Below are positions 42,926-52,621 of a stretch of 64,000 nt of DNA, one piece after another (positions within the stretch are counted from its first letter, which is position 1; the number at the start of each line of letters is the position of its first letter). The DNA is taken from the NCBI GenBank assembly GCA_001916005.1, contig MNRP01000055.1, positions 144,765-208,764 on the forward strand, written 5' to 3'. Position numbers and translations under genes: made by a program. Source of the DNA: Clostridium sp. 26_22 (GTDB lineage: Bacteria; Bacillota; Clostridia; TANB77; CAG-508). Below the pieces are notes generated by a model. It saw only the letters and a list, made by a program, of their open reading frames with translations. It made no database searches and was not told the origin of the DNA.

Positions 42926-44777
42926 AAAAAATGAGAAAAAAATATCAATATCAAAAGTAAAAAAAAGAGAATTGAAGAAAAAAGAAGGGGATATCTTTGA
43001 AAAAGTACCAGAATTAATTGAACTTATTATACCAGATTGCATAGATGAAAAAAGAGATTATGTAGTTTTAGGAGATAATAAATACACAAGAAGTTTTGTA
43101 ATTTCTACATATCCAAGTAAGACATATTTAGGTTGGCTAGATAGAATATTTAATATGCTAGGTGATGTAACATTAAGTATAATTAATCGTCCTGCAAATG
43201 ATGATAGTGTAATAAGACAATTAAATAAAAAGGTAACTATATTAGAATCTGAAAGACAAACATATGAAAATAAAGGTAATATTGATTTAATACATCCTTT
43301 AGAAAAGATGATTTATGATTATGATGAAATTAGAAGGCAAGTACAAACTGCAAATGATAAACTATTCTTTATTACTATTCTTTTAAGAATAAATGCACAA
43401 AATCTAGAAGAATTAAATGCAAAGAGTAATTTATTGAAAAATGAATTTTCAAAAATTTCTGCTAAAGCAAGATGCCTTAATTTCAGACAATTAGAAGGAC
43501 TAAAATCTAATTTGCCATTTAATGAATTAAACATATTTGATTATGAAAGAAATGTGACATCAAATGGATTAGCAACAATGTTTCCAATTGCAAATTCTAA
43601 TACAGAATCTAGTCTAAATGGTGTTCCAATCGGCAGAAATTATTTTACAGGATTACCAGTATATTTAGATACGTTTGATAAAAATTTAACAAATCCACAT
43701 ATAGTTATTTTAGGTATAACGGGAGCCGGAAAATCTGTAACAATGGACACTCTTTCTTCAAGATCATTAGTTACTAATAATACACAATCTGCAATTCTTG
43801 ATATTGAAGGTGAATATAAAAAAAGAACAGAAAATTTAGGTGGTAGAGTTATATCAATAAAACAAGGTGTAGATGCAGGAATTAATATTTTTGATATAGA
43901 TATTGAACAAGAAGAAAATGGAATTGAAAAAATTAATATTCTTAACAAAGTTGCAGAAATAAGAGCAATTTTATCAGGAATAATGAAAAATTATATGGAT
44001 AGACCATTAAATGCTAAAGAATTAGTCGATATTGAAGAAAGTGTAATAGAAACATACAAAGAAAAAGGAATTACAACAAATAAAGAGAGCATTTTTGAAA
44101 AAGAAGGTGGAAAAGTCGGCAATAAATTAACGTTAGGAAAAATAAAGAAGAAGATGCCAACTCTTTCTGACTTTCAAAGAATTTTAGCAAGTAAGAAAAA
44201 TTCAAAAGAATTAGCAGAAATATTAACTGGATTTTTAAGAGGTAAAAGTTTGGGAATGTTTGATTGCCAAAGTAACATCAATATAAATGATATTTGTATA
44301 GATTTTGATTTATCTAATATAACAGATGAAGTAACTAAATTTTATGCAAGTTTAGTAATTACAACATGGATTACTGAAAAATACATGAGAAGATCAAATT
44401 TATATGATGAAAAGTCAATTTATATTGATGAAGCATGGACTATGCTTAAATATGAAGAAACTGCAAATTTTATTGAACAATTAGCTCGTAGAGCAAGAAA
44501 GAGAGGCGTAAGACTTGTTTTAGCAAGTCAAATGGCTGAAGAATTTACAGCATCACCTCAAGGTAGAGCAAGTCTTAATTCTTGTGGTACAGCAATAATA
44601 ATGAAACAATCACCAGCAAGTGTTGATAAAGTTATTGAATTTTTTAAATTATCAAAAGGGACAAGAGAATTTTTACTACAAGCAAAAAAAGGTGAAGCAC
44701 TTCTCTATATGGAAGGAAAAGTTTCGGCAATTGTTATTGAGATTCTAGATAAAGAAAAAGAAATGCTTAAGGTATAA
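42900..44777 (+). CDS. VirB4-family type IV secretion ATPase
   Basis: A 625-residue ATPase. Walker A ILGITGAGKSVTMD (GITGAGKS at 272-279), a Walker B region SIYIDEAWTMLKYEETANFI, and ARRARKRGVRLVLASQMAEEF are the VirB4/TraU signatures. It powers pilus assembly and substrate passage at the inner membrane face. Complete length and undisturbed frame. AGGGAGGA precedes the ATG. Confidence 0.93.
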   Translation: MFNQKVKHRKNEKKISISKVKKRELKKKEGDIFEKVPELIELIIPDCIDEKRDYVVLGDNKYTRSFVISTYPSKTYLGWLDRIFNMLGDVTLSIINRPANDDSVIRQLNKKVTILESERQTYENKGNIDLIHPLEKMIYDYDEIRRQVQTANDKLFFITILLRINAQNLEELNAKSNLLKNEFSKISAKARCLNFRQLEGLKSNLPFNELNIFDYERNVTSNGLATMFPIANSNTESSLNGVPIGRNYFTGLPVYLDTFDKNLTNPHIVILGITGAGKSVTMDTLSSRSLVTNNTQSAILDIEGEYKKRTENLGGRVISIKQGVDAGINIFDIDIEQEENGIEKINILNKVAEIRAILSGIMKNYMDRPLNAKELVDIEESVIETYKEKGITTNKESIFEKEGGKVGNKLTLGKIKKKMPTLSDFQRILASKKNSKELAEILTGFLRGKSLGMFDCQSNININDICIDFDLSNITDEVTKFYASLVITTWITEKYMRRSNLYDEKSIYIDEAWTMLKYEETANFIEQLARRARKRGVRLVLASQMAEEFTASPQGRASLNSCGTAIIMKQSPASVDKVIEFFKLSKGTREFLLQAKKGEALLYMEGKVSAIVIEILDKEKEMLKV

Positions 44778-44790
44778 AGGAGGAGAGATT

Positions 44791-46276
44791 TTGAAAAAAA
44801 TTAATAAAAAAATTATTGCAAGTATTTTAATTATACTTGTTTTTTTTAGCATTTTTATTCCAAAGACAAATGCAAACTTTTTTACAGATGATAATAAAGA
44901 AGAATCAACTCAAACAGATATAAATAAGACAATTGATAGTGATGATGGTGGGATTTTTGAAAAGATAATTGCAAAGATGATACGGTGGAATAGCAGAAGC
45001 AGTATTTGATTTGACTACAAAAGAAGAATTAGGAGTTGGATTTAAAAATTATGATGAATTAATTTTTGCACAAGATTCAAGTGATATTTCACCTTTTACT
45101 GATGAACAATGGAACTCAATGATGAATTGGTATAAAATAATGGCAGGAATTTCAGGAAGTTTATTACTAATTGCAGTAGTTATTACTGCTTATAAATTTA
45201 TTATTGGTGGATATAGCATAGAAAAAAGAAGTGAAGCAAAAGATAGTTTAATGAGATTATTTTTTGGAGCAGTTTCAATTATACTTGCACCATTATTTGT
45301 AAAATTTTTATTGCTATTAAATAATAATTTAGTTCACATGATTGTAGGCTTATCAAATGGAAGTTTAAATGACTTACTTGGAAATAATGTGATAAGTAAT
45401 ATTAGAACAGGTAATGCAATTGCGACTGCAATTGTTATAGCTTTATTTGCTTATTTATTTTTTAAATTAAATGTAAAATTTATAATTAGACAATTTACAA
45501 TTTTAATATTCACTTTATTTACTCCTATTATATCAATAATGTGGATGATTAACAAAAGAACTATAGGTGCGGCAATATGGTTTGGACAAATTTTGATTAA
45601 TATATTTATGCAATTTATATATGCTTTTTTATTTTTAGTATATATGGAATTTTTGCCTCAGTCTGGTGGTTGGGCTACTTCTATACTTTGGGCAATGATG
45701 ATTTTGCCTATTGCAGATGCTTTGCAAAACACACTACAAAACCTTGTATCAAGAATTGCTGGAATAAATAATGAAGAACTAGCAAATAGAGGTATTGGTA
45801 TGGCAGGTGCTATGGCGTATAGTATTAAAACAATAGCTTATCAATTTAAAGGAAATGATACTCAAAACAATAGTAATAATACAAGTTTTTTAGGTAGAAT
45901 GGTTTCAAATGATGTTAATACAGATAATAGCCAAATTACTCCAATGAGTACAACTAAGATGGAAACAAACAAAATGCAAACTATACCTATGAATACATCG
46001 AAAATAAATGAAAGTAAAATAAATGATGGTAAAGACAATATTATACAAAATGATAAAGGTAGTACAAATCATAATATTATGAACGCTGGGAAAAAGGTAT
46101 TTAATACGGGTAAAGAATTTATGAATATGGGTATGTATATGGCTGAAGGTAGAAATTTTAAAACGAATCGACAATATAATAGACACAATATTAATAATTC
46201 CAGAAAAGAAGATTTTAAAAATAAGGATAATGAAGATAGTACAGTTGTTGATATTCAGGAGCAGGATAAAACATGA
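44791..46276 (+). CDS. VirB6/TrbL-like channel protein with a +1 frame break at CGG
   Basis: Skipping C44983 joins two frames into a 494-residue protein. Zero frame: ...IIAKMI, then CGG TGG AAT ... TGA; +1 frame: GGT GGA ATA (GGI) and AEAVFDLTTKEELGVG onward. The start (TTG, after AAAGGAGGAGAG) encodes a signal peptide; after the break come about seven membrane helices (SGSLLLIAVVITAYKFIIGG, FGAVSIILAPLFVKFLLLL), and a hydrophilic Asn/Met/Thr-rich tail. Without the shift the signal peptide would be cut from the channel part. It follows VirB4 as VirB6-like proteins usually do. Confidence 0.75.
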
Positions 46277-47028
46277 TTGAAGAAAAGTTAAATAAAGAAA
46301 TAAAGAAAAAAATAAAAAAAGGATTATTAATATTATTAAGTAAATTAGCGATTCCCATATTTTTTATTTTAATCATATTGCTTCTGGTTAGTTATATAAC
46401 AGATATATTCTACATAGGAATAAAAAACGAAGAAAAAAGCAATATGAAAAGTGAAATTAAATATTATACGACCAAAGAATACACAGAAGAAGATAGTAAA
46501 TCATTTTTTGATAGTGTTGGTGACTTTATAGATGGAATGTTTAATAGTAATGAAATAGTAGAAGATGCAGAATTTCCCGTTGTTGGAAAAAGCTTTAAAG
46601 ATATAACAAGTGGATATGGTAAAAGAACAGCTCCAACATCAGGGGCATCAACATTTCATAGTGGCATAGATATAGGAGCACCAGAAGGAACAAAAATAAT
46701 TGCAATTGCGGATGGAAAAGTAACAAAAACAGCTTGGGGTGGTGCAGGAGGATTTACAATAACTATTGAATCAGGAGAATATTCATTTTCGTATTGCCAT
46801 AGTGATCCAAATTTTATTGTAAAAGTTGGAGATGAAGTAAAAAAAGGACAAGTAATAGGAAAAGTTGGACCTAAAAATGTATATAATGTTCCGAATAATC
46901 CATACAAAGATGCAAATGGAAGACCAACAAATGGAGCAACAACAGGTTGTCACTGTCATTTTACCGTTAAAAAAGATGGACAAACAATAAATCCATTGAT
47001 AATTTTAAAGGGAGGAGATAAAGCATAA
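46273..47028 (+). CDS. Membrane-anchored M23 peptidoglycan endopeptidase
   Basis: A 251-residue protein: membrane anchor at about 25-45, linker, then an M23 domain (about 100-250). Zinc ligands are in FHSGIDIGAPEG (His129, Asp133) and CHCHF (HxH at 227-229). It opens the cell wall for the conjugation channel, the VirB1 role. Overlaps the VirB6-like gene by four bases and the next gene by one base (TAATG). Confidence 0.92.
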   Translation: MIEEKLNKEIKKKIKKGLLILLSKLAIPIFFILIILLLVSYITDIFYIGIKNEEKSNMKSEIKYYTTKEYTEEDSKSFFDSVGDFIDGMFNSNEIVEDAEFPVVGKSFKDITSGYGKRTAPTSGASTFHSGIDIGAPEGTKIIAIADGKVTKTAWGGAGGFTITIESGEYSFSYCHSDPNFIVKVGDEVKKGQVIGKVGPKNVYNVPNNPYKDANGRPTNGATTGCHCHFTVKKDGQTINPLIILKGGDKA

Positions 47029-47444
47029 TGGTAGTTATTTTTACAGGAAGTAATGAAATTGATAAAATACTAGAAGCTGAAATAAAGGGTTCTATGGTTG
47101 TAAGCTATGCAGATTTTATTGTTGAAGATGATAAATTTAAAAATCAAACTGTTATTTTAGCTGGTAGTGCAATAGAAAAAGATTTTAGAAAATATTTGTA
47201 TTTATTAAGAAGTAAAAACATAAGAGTAATTTTACTATTAAATAATGAAAAAGATGAAAATACAAAAATTGCATTAGAAAATGGAATATATGATTTGATA
47301 TTTGGTAATTTTTATCCAAGTCAAATAAAAGATATATTAGATAATCCTAAAACATTTGCTGATATATCTAAAATATATAGAAAACTATTTAATATTCAAA
47401 TAAAGAAAAAAATAAGAAAGGATTTCAATAATGGAAAAAAATAA
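47028..47444 (+). CDS. Unknown protein, receiver-like fold
   Basis: A 138-residue cytoplasmic protein. Alternating hydrophobic strands and helices (VVIFTGS, VILAGSAIEK, IRVILLLNNEKDE, IALENGIYDLIFGNFYPSQI) resemble a receiver or TadZ N-terminal domain, without a clear phosphoacceptor Asp pattern. It is embedded between the M23 hydrolase and the sortase and overlaps both, so it is part of the transfer operon; a localisation or regulatory role is only a guess. Confidence 0.5.
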   Translation: MVVIFTGSNEIDKILEAEIKGSMVVSYADFIVEDDKFKNQTVILAGSAIEKDFRKYLYLLRSKNIRVILLLNNEKDENTKIALENGIYDLIFGNFYPSQIKDILDNPKTFADISKIYRKLFNIQIKKKIRKDFNNGKK

Positions 47445-48024
47445 AATTAAAATAATAATTTTAAGTAGTATCATTGGAACTATATTTTTAACAACAGTAA
47501 TATCAACTGTTGTTACTACAATTAGTAATGAAAATAAAAAAGACAATAATGATAATTTAATTATGGTTAATAATGTACTTCAAGATATTACAGTTGATTC
47601 AGATGATGATATAGATTTGCAAGATGAAAATGAAGTTATAGGAACATTAGAAATTCCAAAATTAGAACTTTCAGCACCAATTAAAGAAGGCATAGAACAA
47701 GAAATTCTTGCAAATAGTATAGGACATTTCAATAATAGCAGTATATGGGACGGAAATGTTTGCTTAGCATCCCATAATAGAGGAGATTCTGTTAAGCACT
47801 ATTTTGACAGAATTAATGAATTAGTAAACGGAGATACAATAATATATAAGACAAAATTAGGGGAAAGAAGTTATCAAGTAATCCAAACAAAAGAAATCGA
47901 AAATACGGATTGGTCGATAACTGAAAACAAAACAAAAGATAAAAATACAATTACTTTGGTTACCTGCATTACAAATCAGCCTGAAAAAAGATTTTGTGTA
48001 ATTGCAGAAGAAAAAATCAATTAA
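47431..48024 (+). CDS. Class D-type sortase
   Basis: A 197-residue membrane-anchored transpeptidase: helix at about 8-30, then the sortase barrel IGTLEIPKLELSAPIKEG, catalytic His115 in CLASHNRG, Cys179 in TLVTCI and Arg187 in EKRFCV. It should process LPXTG-type proteins; the adhesin at 48939 carries LPKTG. Element-encoded sortases display surface proteins that help mating contact. Overlaps the preceding gene by 14 bases. Confidence 0.9.
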   Translation: MEKNKIKIIILSSIIGTIFLTTVISTVVTTISNENKKDNNDNLIMVNNVLQDITVDSDDDIDLQDENEVIGTLEIPKLELSAPIKEGIEQEILANSIGHFNNSSIWDGNVCLASHNRGDSVKHYFDRINELVNGDTIIYKTKLGERSYQVIQTKEIENTDWSITENKTKDKNTITLVTCITNQPEKRFCVIAEEKIN

Positions 48025-48044
48025 AATTTTTTCTCAAGTTGAAA
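48022..48044. repeat. 23-base direct repeat, copy 1
   Basis: A 23-base sequence beginning TAAAATTTTTT directly after the sortase stop recurs with one mismatch at 56700-56722, directly after another stop codon. Possible regulator site or transcript 3' element. Confidence 0.4.
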
Positions 48045-48098
48045 ATTAATATATATAAATTTTATACTTAAAAAAATAAAATTTAAGGAGGAATTTAT

Positions 48099-48866
48099 AT
48101 GTATAAAAAAATATTTATTAGTATTATTTCAGCTGTTATATTATTAATTGGTGGAACAAAAGAGATTCAGCATTTTAAAAATGACAATAGTGTAGAGGAG
48201 AATATAGTAGAAGAAACAAGTAAAGATGAAAATCAAGTTGCTAATACTATAATTAAAGAGGTCAAAGAAAATACTGAGGTACAAGAAAATATTCAAGAAA
48301 AATTAGAAAACAATCAACAAGAAAATAATGTAGAACAAAGAGTTAATATTAAGGAAAATGAATCTAAAAATGAAAAAACTGTAGAACAAATTGATAATTC
48401 TAAAAATGAAGTAAATAAAAATCAGGTTGTGCAAACAAAGAAAGAGCAAAAACCAGAAAGTAATGTAGGAACAAAAGATACTCCTATAAATAATAAAGAA
48501 ACACTGGAAAAAGTAAAAACTGAAGAAATACAAAAGACACAATCTAATAATACTGAAGAAAAAAATAAAGAAGAAAAAATTACAGAAGAATATATCTATA
48601 ATGATACTGCAACTAAAAAGTTAATAAATGATATTAATGAAATAGCAAAGAAAAATCCTGATTTATGGGGAACAGATGGAAAAAAATTATACAGTATAAA
48701 GGTTAGTAGAAGCCTACTTGGACAAAATTATATGTTCCCATATAATTATAAGCAAGTTGAAGGAAAGGTTTTAAATGTATTTCCTGTTACATTTTTAGTA
48801 TATGCTGTTGATTATAAAAAAACAGGATTTGCAACAGAAACCAGATATTATATAGATATAGAATAA
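48099..48866 (+). CDS. Unknown secreted or membrane-anchored protein
   Basis: A 255-residue protein with an N-terminal signal anchor (about 5-20), a long Glu/Asn/Lys/Gln-rich, probably disordered or coiled region (about 30-170), and a small globular C-terminal domain (about 175-255) with YNDTATKKLINDINEIAKKN and YKKTGFATETRYYIDIE. No family recognised. It sits between sortase and adhesin and probably acts at the surface during transfer. AAGGAGG precedes the ATG; a terminator follows. Confidence 0.55.
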   Translation: MYKKIFISIISAVILLIGGTKEIQHFKNDNSVEENIVEETSKDENQVANTIIKEVKENTEVQENIQEKLENNQQENNVEQRVNIKENESKNEKTVEQIDNSKNEVNKNQVVQTKKEQKPESNVGTKDTPINNKETLEKVKTEEIQKTQSNNTEEKNKEEKITEEYIYNDTATKKLINDINEIAKKNPDLWGTDGKKLYSIKVSRSLLGQNYMFPYNYKQVEGKVLNVFPVTFLVYAVDYKKTGFATETRYYIDIE

Positions 48867-48880
48867 TATTATAAATTTAT

Positions 48881-48914
48881 AAAAAGGCATTAGCTACTTT
48901 GCTATGCTTTTTTA
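48881..48914 (+). terminator. Hairpin terminator before the adhesin gene
   Basis: Arms around a GCAT-TAGC / GCTA-TGC core with A run before and T run after. It may limit read-through from the transfer operon into the adhesin. Confidence 0.6.
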
Positions 48915-48938
48915 TTATGGAAGGAGAAATAAAAAAAT

Positions 48939-51512
48939 ATGAAAAGAAAAATTAGTCAGAAAATAATCAGTTCAATTTTATTATTATTTATGATAGTAAG
49001 CCAATTTGGAGGTGTGTTTGCAGCACAAGTTGGAGAAACAAAAGATTTAGTTTCATTAGGAGAATGTGGTAATGATTTAAAATACACAAATTCTCAAGGA
49101 GTAACAGTAGTAGTTTTAACACATTATGTTGTATATAATGAAAATGGAAAACAATATCCAGCATATTGTCTAAATGTTAATTTACATGGTGTAGATGATA
49201 ATGATTCATATGGAGTAGAGGTACAAGATATGAGTCAAGTTGCAAATAATCAAGCAGTTTGGAGAGTATTGCTAAATGGGTTCCCTTATAAATCAGCAGC
49301 TGAAATGGGACTAGATAATGATTATCAAGCATTTGCTGTAACAAAACAAGCTGTTTATAGTGTGTTAGATGGAAGAGATACAAGCAGATATTTTGGAGCA
49401 ACTGAAGTTGGAAACAGAATGGCAAATAAGGTAAGAGAACTTGCAAATATAGGTAGAAATGGAACACAAACTTATCAAGATCCTGTTATAACAACTAATG
49501 CAATAACAAATGCAGGAGTGGATAATAAAGATAAAAACTATGTTTCTCAAACCTTTGTAGTAAATTCACAAGTAAATATGAAAGATATAAAAGTTATATT
49601 AAATGGTCAATCAGCACCAGAAGGAACAAAAGTAACTGACGAAAATAATAATTCTAAAACAACATTTAATAAAGGAGAACATTTTAAAGTATTAGTACCT
49701 AGAAAAAATATTAAAAGTGAAATAAATATTCAATTTAGTATTAGTGGACAAGCTGAAACATTTCCAATTCTTTTTGGAAAAGCTCCTAACTCAAATTTAC
49801 AAAACTATGTATTAACAGCAGACCCATTTGTTTTAAGTAATGCAAGAGGTAGTATGAGTTATAATCCAACAGGAAATATTGAACTTACAAAAGTAACGAG
49901 TGGAGATAGTACAATTACAGGTGATAAAAAAGGAACAGGATTAAAAGGTGCTGTGTTTACAGTAAAATCAAAAGATGGAAAATTTGTAAAAGAAATGACA
50001 ACAGATGAATATGGAAAATTTAAATTATCAGGATTAAGTTTAGGAGAATATATTATATCTGAAAAATTAGCACCAGATTATTATTTAAAGGGAAAAGATA
50101 CTGAATTTGAAGTAAAACTTGATTTTGATGGTGATAAAAAGGAAGTGACAGTAGAAAATACACCTGTTGATATAAAGGTAAATGTTGATAAAGATGCAGA
50201 TAAAAATGAAGCACAAGGAAAAGAAATTGTAAATTATGAAATAGATAATATAAAAAATTTATCAAATGTTAAGCTAAATGAATTTACATTGACTGATGAT
50301 TTACCAAAAGAAGTAAGAATACAAAATTTAGAAACTGGAACATATAATGAAGATTTAAAATATTCTATAACCTATAATACAAATAAAAAATCTAATATAA
50401 AATTACAAGAAGGATTAAGTACAAAAACAAACAATAAAATTGATTTTACAAATATTAAATTAGAAAATGGAGAATATATAACATCTTATAGTTTGAATTT
50501 TGGAACAGTAAAGATTGGATTTTCAAATAATTCAAAAATGAAAGTTGTAACAAAAGTTGAAGAAGGTCTTTTAGATAAATCTAAATTTATAAATAATGTT
50601 AAAGTTAATGGAACATATTTAAAAGCTAAAGTGGAAGATAAAGATGATGTACCAGTTAAAGTTTATGAAAATATTTTAAAAATTAAAAAAGTAACTAAAG
50701 AATATAATCAGTACACTAATTTAGATGCAGGAACAAAAATCAATGCTACATTTGAATTATTAGATGAAAACCAAAAATATATTGATACTTTAAATGTAAA
50801 AAGTAACCAAGACTTCATATATAAATATCTAGAAACTGGTAAAACATATTATTTAAAAGAAATTTCAACTGATCCATATTATGTAATAAATACAGATTTA
50901 GTTGAATTCAAATTTGAGAAAAATGGACAAACAATAGAATTAGAAATTAAAAATGATAATGTAAATTTAGTTGTTGGTGTTGAAAAAGAAGGTCCAACAG
51001 AAGCTCAAAAAGGAGAGATAATTACTTATGATTTTAATAAAATAGGTAACTTCTCTAATACAGATGTAAATAATTTTATATGGAAAGATAAATTGCCAAG
51101 ACAAGTAACAGCTCAAAGCTTACAAACAGGAACATGGAATGAAGAACTTACATATAAAGTTCAATATATAACAAATAAAAATACAAATTGGAAAGATATT
51201 GGAGAATATAGTACAACTAAAAATAATACTATTGATTTTACATCATTAGGACTTGAAGATGGTGAATTTGTAAAAGAGTATAGAATTTGCTTTGGAAAAG
51301 TAAAACAAGGATTTACACAAGTAGAAGCACCAAAGTTATTAGCAAAGGTAAATGACAATGTTCAAAATAATAAAATTTTTGTAAATAGAACTTATGTAAC
51401 AGCAACATATCAAAATACAAAACTAGAAGCAAAGGATGATGCTCATACAGTTGTTTATACAAAAACACCTGCAAAAGATAAAGAACTACCAAAAACGGGG
51501 TTAGATTATTAG
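48939..51512 (+). CDS. Thioester-domain surface adhesin with LPKTG motif but no membrane tail
   Basis: An 857-residue secreted protein. Signal peptide about 1-29. Residues about 35-180 resemble a Cys-Gln thioester domain: Cys77 in YPAYCLNVNLHG and Gln137 in TKQAVYSVLDG are the likely bond partners. A Cna-B domain follows (about 320-400, GLKGAVFTVKSKDGKFVKEM, YIISEKLAPDYYLKG), then alternating isopeptide/DUF11-like and Cna-B-like repeats. The protein ends ELPKTGLDY, so the sorting motif is present but the hydrophobic segment and basic tail are absent; the next gene's ribosome binding site follows at once. It would attach covalently to host or recipient surfaces, but how it is retained is unclear. 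Confidence 0.82.
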   Translation: MKRKISQKIISSILLLFMIVSQFGGVFAAQVGETKDLVSLGECGNDLKYTNSQGVTVVVLTHYVVYNENGKQYPAYCLNVNLHGVDDNDSYGVEVQDMSQVANNQAVWRVLLNGFPYKSAAEMGLDNDYQAFAVTKQAVYSVLDGRDTSRYFGATEVGNRMANKVRELANIGRNGTQTYQDPVITTNAITNAGVDNKDKNYVSQTFVVNSQVNMKDIKVILNGQSAPEGTKVTDENNNSKTTFNKGEHFKVLVPRKNIKSEINIQFSISGQAETFPILFGKAPNSNLQNYVLTADPFVLSNARGSMSYNPTGNIELTKVTSGDSTITGDKKGTGLKGAVFTVKSKDGKFVKEMTTDEYGKFKLSGLSLGEYIISEKLAPDYYLKGKDTEFEVKLDFDGDKKEVTVENTPVDIKVNVDKDADKNEAQGKEIVNYEIDNIKNLSNVKLNEFTLTDDLPKEVRIQNLETGTYNEDLKYSITYNTNKKSNIKLQEGLSTKTNNKIDFTNIKLENGEYITSYSLNFGTVKIGFSNNSKMKVVTKVEEGLLDKSKFINNVKVNGTYLKAKVEDKDDVPVKVYENILKIKKVTKEYNQYTNLDAGTKINATFELLDENQKYIDTLNVKSNQDFIYKYLETGKTYYLKEISTDPYYVINTDLVEFKFEKNGQTIELEIKNDNVNLVVGVEKEGPTEAQKGEIITYDFNKIGNFSNTDVNNFIWKDKLPRQVTAQSLQTGTWNEELTYKVQYITNKNTNWKDIGEYSTTKNNTIDFTSLGLEDGEFVKEYRICFGKVKQGFTQVEAPKLLAKVNDNVQNNKIFVNRTYVTATYQNTKLEAKDDAHTVVYTKTPAKDKELPKTGLDY

Positions 51513-51527
51513 AAGGAGGAAATTTAT

Positions 51528-51788
51528 ATGTTAGAAATAAATGAAGTTAGAATAAAAAAAATAAATAAAGGGAATTTTTTAGGATATGCAAGTATTCTAA
51601 TACAAAATTCATTAATAATAGATGGAATTGAATTACACGATGGAGAAAAAGGAAGATATATTTATATGCCATTAAATCCAAAGATGAAAAAGACCAGAAG
51701 AAATAGTACATATCCTATAGATAACAAGACAAGAGAACAAATACTACAATTAATATCAGATAAATATGATGAAACAGAAAATGATTAG
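51528..51788 (+). CDS. SpoVG-like protein
   Basis: An 86-residue protein matching the SpoVG fold: EINEVRIKKINKGNFLGYAS, IDGIELHDGEKGRYIYMPLN and a C-terminal STYPIDNKTREQILQLI. SpoVG proteins bind nucleic acids and affect sporulation and gene expression; homologues occur on conjugative elements. It could adjust host expression after transfer. AAGGAGG precedes the ATG and a terminator follows (51797-51838). Confidence 0.8.
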   Translation: MLEINEVRIKKINKGNFLGYASILIQNSLIIDGIELHDGEKGRYIYMPLNPKMKKTRRNSTYPIDNKTREQILQLISDKYDETEND

Positions 51789-51796
51789 AAATTTAT

Positions 51797-51838
51797 AAAA
51801 GAAGGTACATTAAGAAAATACTTTTTGTATCTTCTTTT
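51797..51838 (+). terminator. Intrinsic terminator after the SpoVG-like gene
   Basis: Arms AAAAGAAGGTAC and GTATCTTCTTTT with a G-U pair; the tail is AAATTAAATT rather than a pure T run, so it may work in part from the T-rich arm. Confidence 0.5.
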
Positions 51839-51869
51839 AAATTAAATTATAAAAAATAAGGAGGAAAAA

Positions 51870-52466
51870 GTGCAACAAATTATATTACCAGAATTAGAAC
51901 AACTAAGGAAACAGACAGATTTTATAATAAATAACAAAGATATATTAGAAAATAAAGATATTGAAAAGTATTTGCGAGATTTAGAAAAAATAAGATATGA
52001 AATATTTAATAAAATAAAGATTAATAATAAAGAAAAAATGAATGAAAACGAAAAAATTAATTATATTAACAATTCATATAAAGCAACATTAGTAAATGAC
52101 ATTTTGAAGATATATATTCCTGAAACATTACCAAAATTTAAAAATATTAGCAATTATGCATATAAAAATATTATGATAAGCACAGCAGAATGTGTAAAAA
52201 AATATAGTGGACTATTTAAGGAAAATTTAACATTTGTACTAATTATAGTACATGAAAAACAATGCAATATGGATATAGATAATAAATATGTTAAGCCTAT
52301 TATAGATGCATTGGTATTACAAAATATTATCAAAGATGACAACATAAATAATATGTTTTATTTGGCACAAGGTAAAAATGATACTAAAAAACCTTTTACC
52401 GAAGTGTTTGTAATGAATGGAGAATATATAACAGGTTGGATTGAAAAAGTACAAAAAATGTTTTAG
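51870..52466 (+). CDS. RusA-like Holliday junction resolvase family protein
   Basis: A 198-residue protein. The C-terminal half shows VLIIVHEKQCNMDIDNKYVK, then PIIDALVLQNIIKDDNINNM, matching the RusA pattern in which spaced Asp residues (DxDN..KPxxDAL...DD) bind metal at a DNA junction. The N-terminal 80 residues are charged and helical. Start GTG after AAGGAGG. It may act in element recombination or replication. The RusA call is from motif spacing and is moderate. Confidence 0.6.
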   Translation: MQQIILPELEQLRKQTDFIINNKDILENKDIEKYLRDLEKIRYEIFNKIKINNKEKMNENEKINYINNSYKATLVNDILKIYIPETLPKFKNISNYAYKNIMISTAECVKKYSGLFKENLTFVLIIVHEKQCNMDIDNKYVKPIIDALVLQNIIKDDNINNMFYLAQGKNDTKKPFTEVFVMNGEYITGWIEKVQKMF

Positions 52467-52621
52467 AAACTATGAAATTTTTATTAAAAATTCATATAAA
52501 ATTTTTTTATAAAAAAAGATATTTAAAAGCCTGAAAATCAAACAAAAACTTTTCAATTTTTTCAATAGTTTAAGACACCGTTGAAAAACTGTGGCTTGAA
52601 CAGAAAAAAAGGAGGAAGTAT
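52467..52621 (+). other. Spacer with inverted repeat
   Basis: AT-rich spacer holding the hairpin TTTTTCAA (from about 52558) / TTGAAAAA (to about 52589) around a 15-base loop with TAAGACACCG. It lies before the coupling-protein genes. It could be a terminator or part of a transfer origin; no relaxase is nearby to support the latter. Confidence 0.3.

Noticed and set aside
51481..51512. A CGG-type frame break at the end of the adhesin (ACGGGG)
   Set aside because: Here CGG is not in frame (AAA ACG GGG), and skipping the C gives a stop at once and no membrane tail.
52530..52600. Origin of transfer (oriT)
   Set aside because: Only a simple inverted repeat is visible and no relaxase gene exists nearby to support a nick site.
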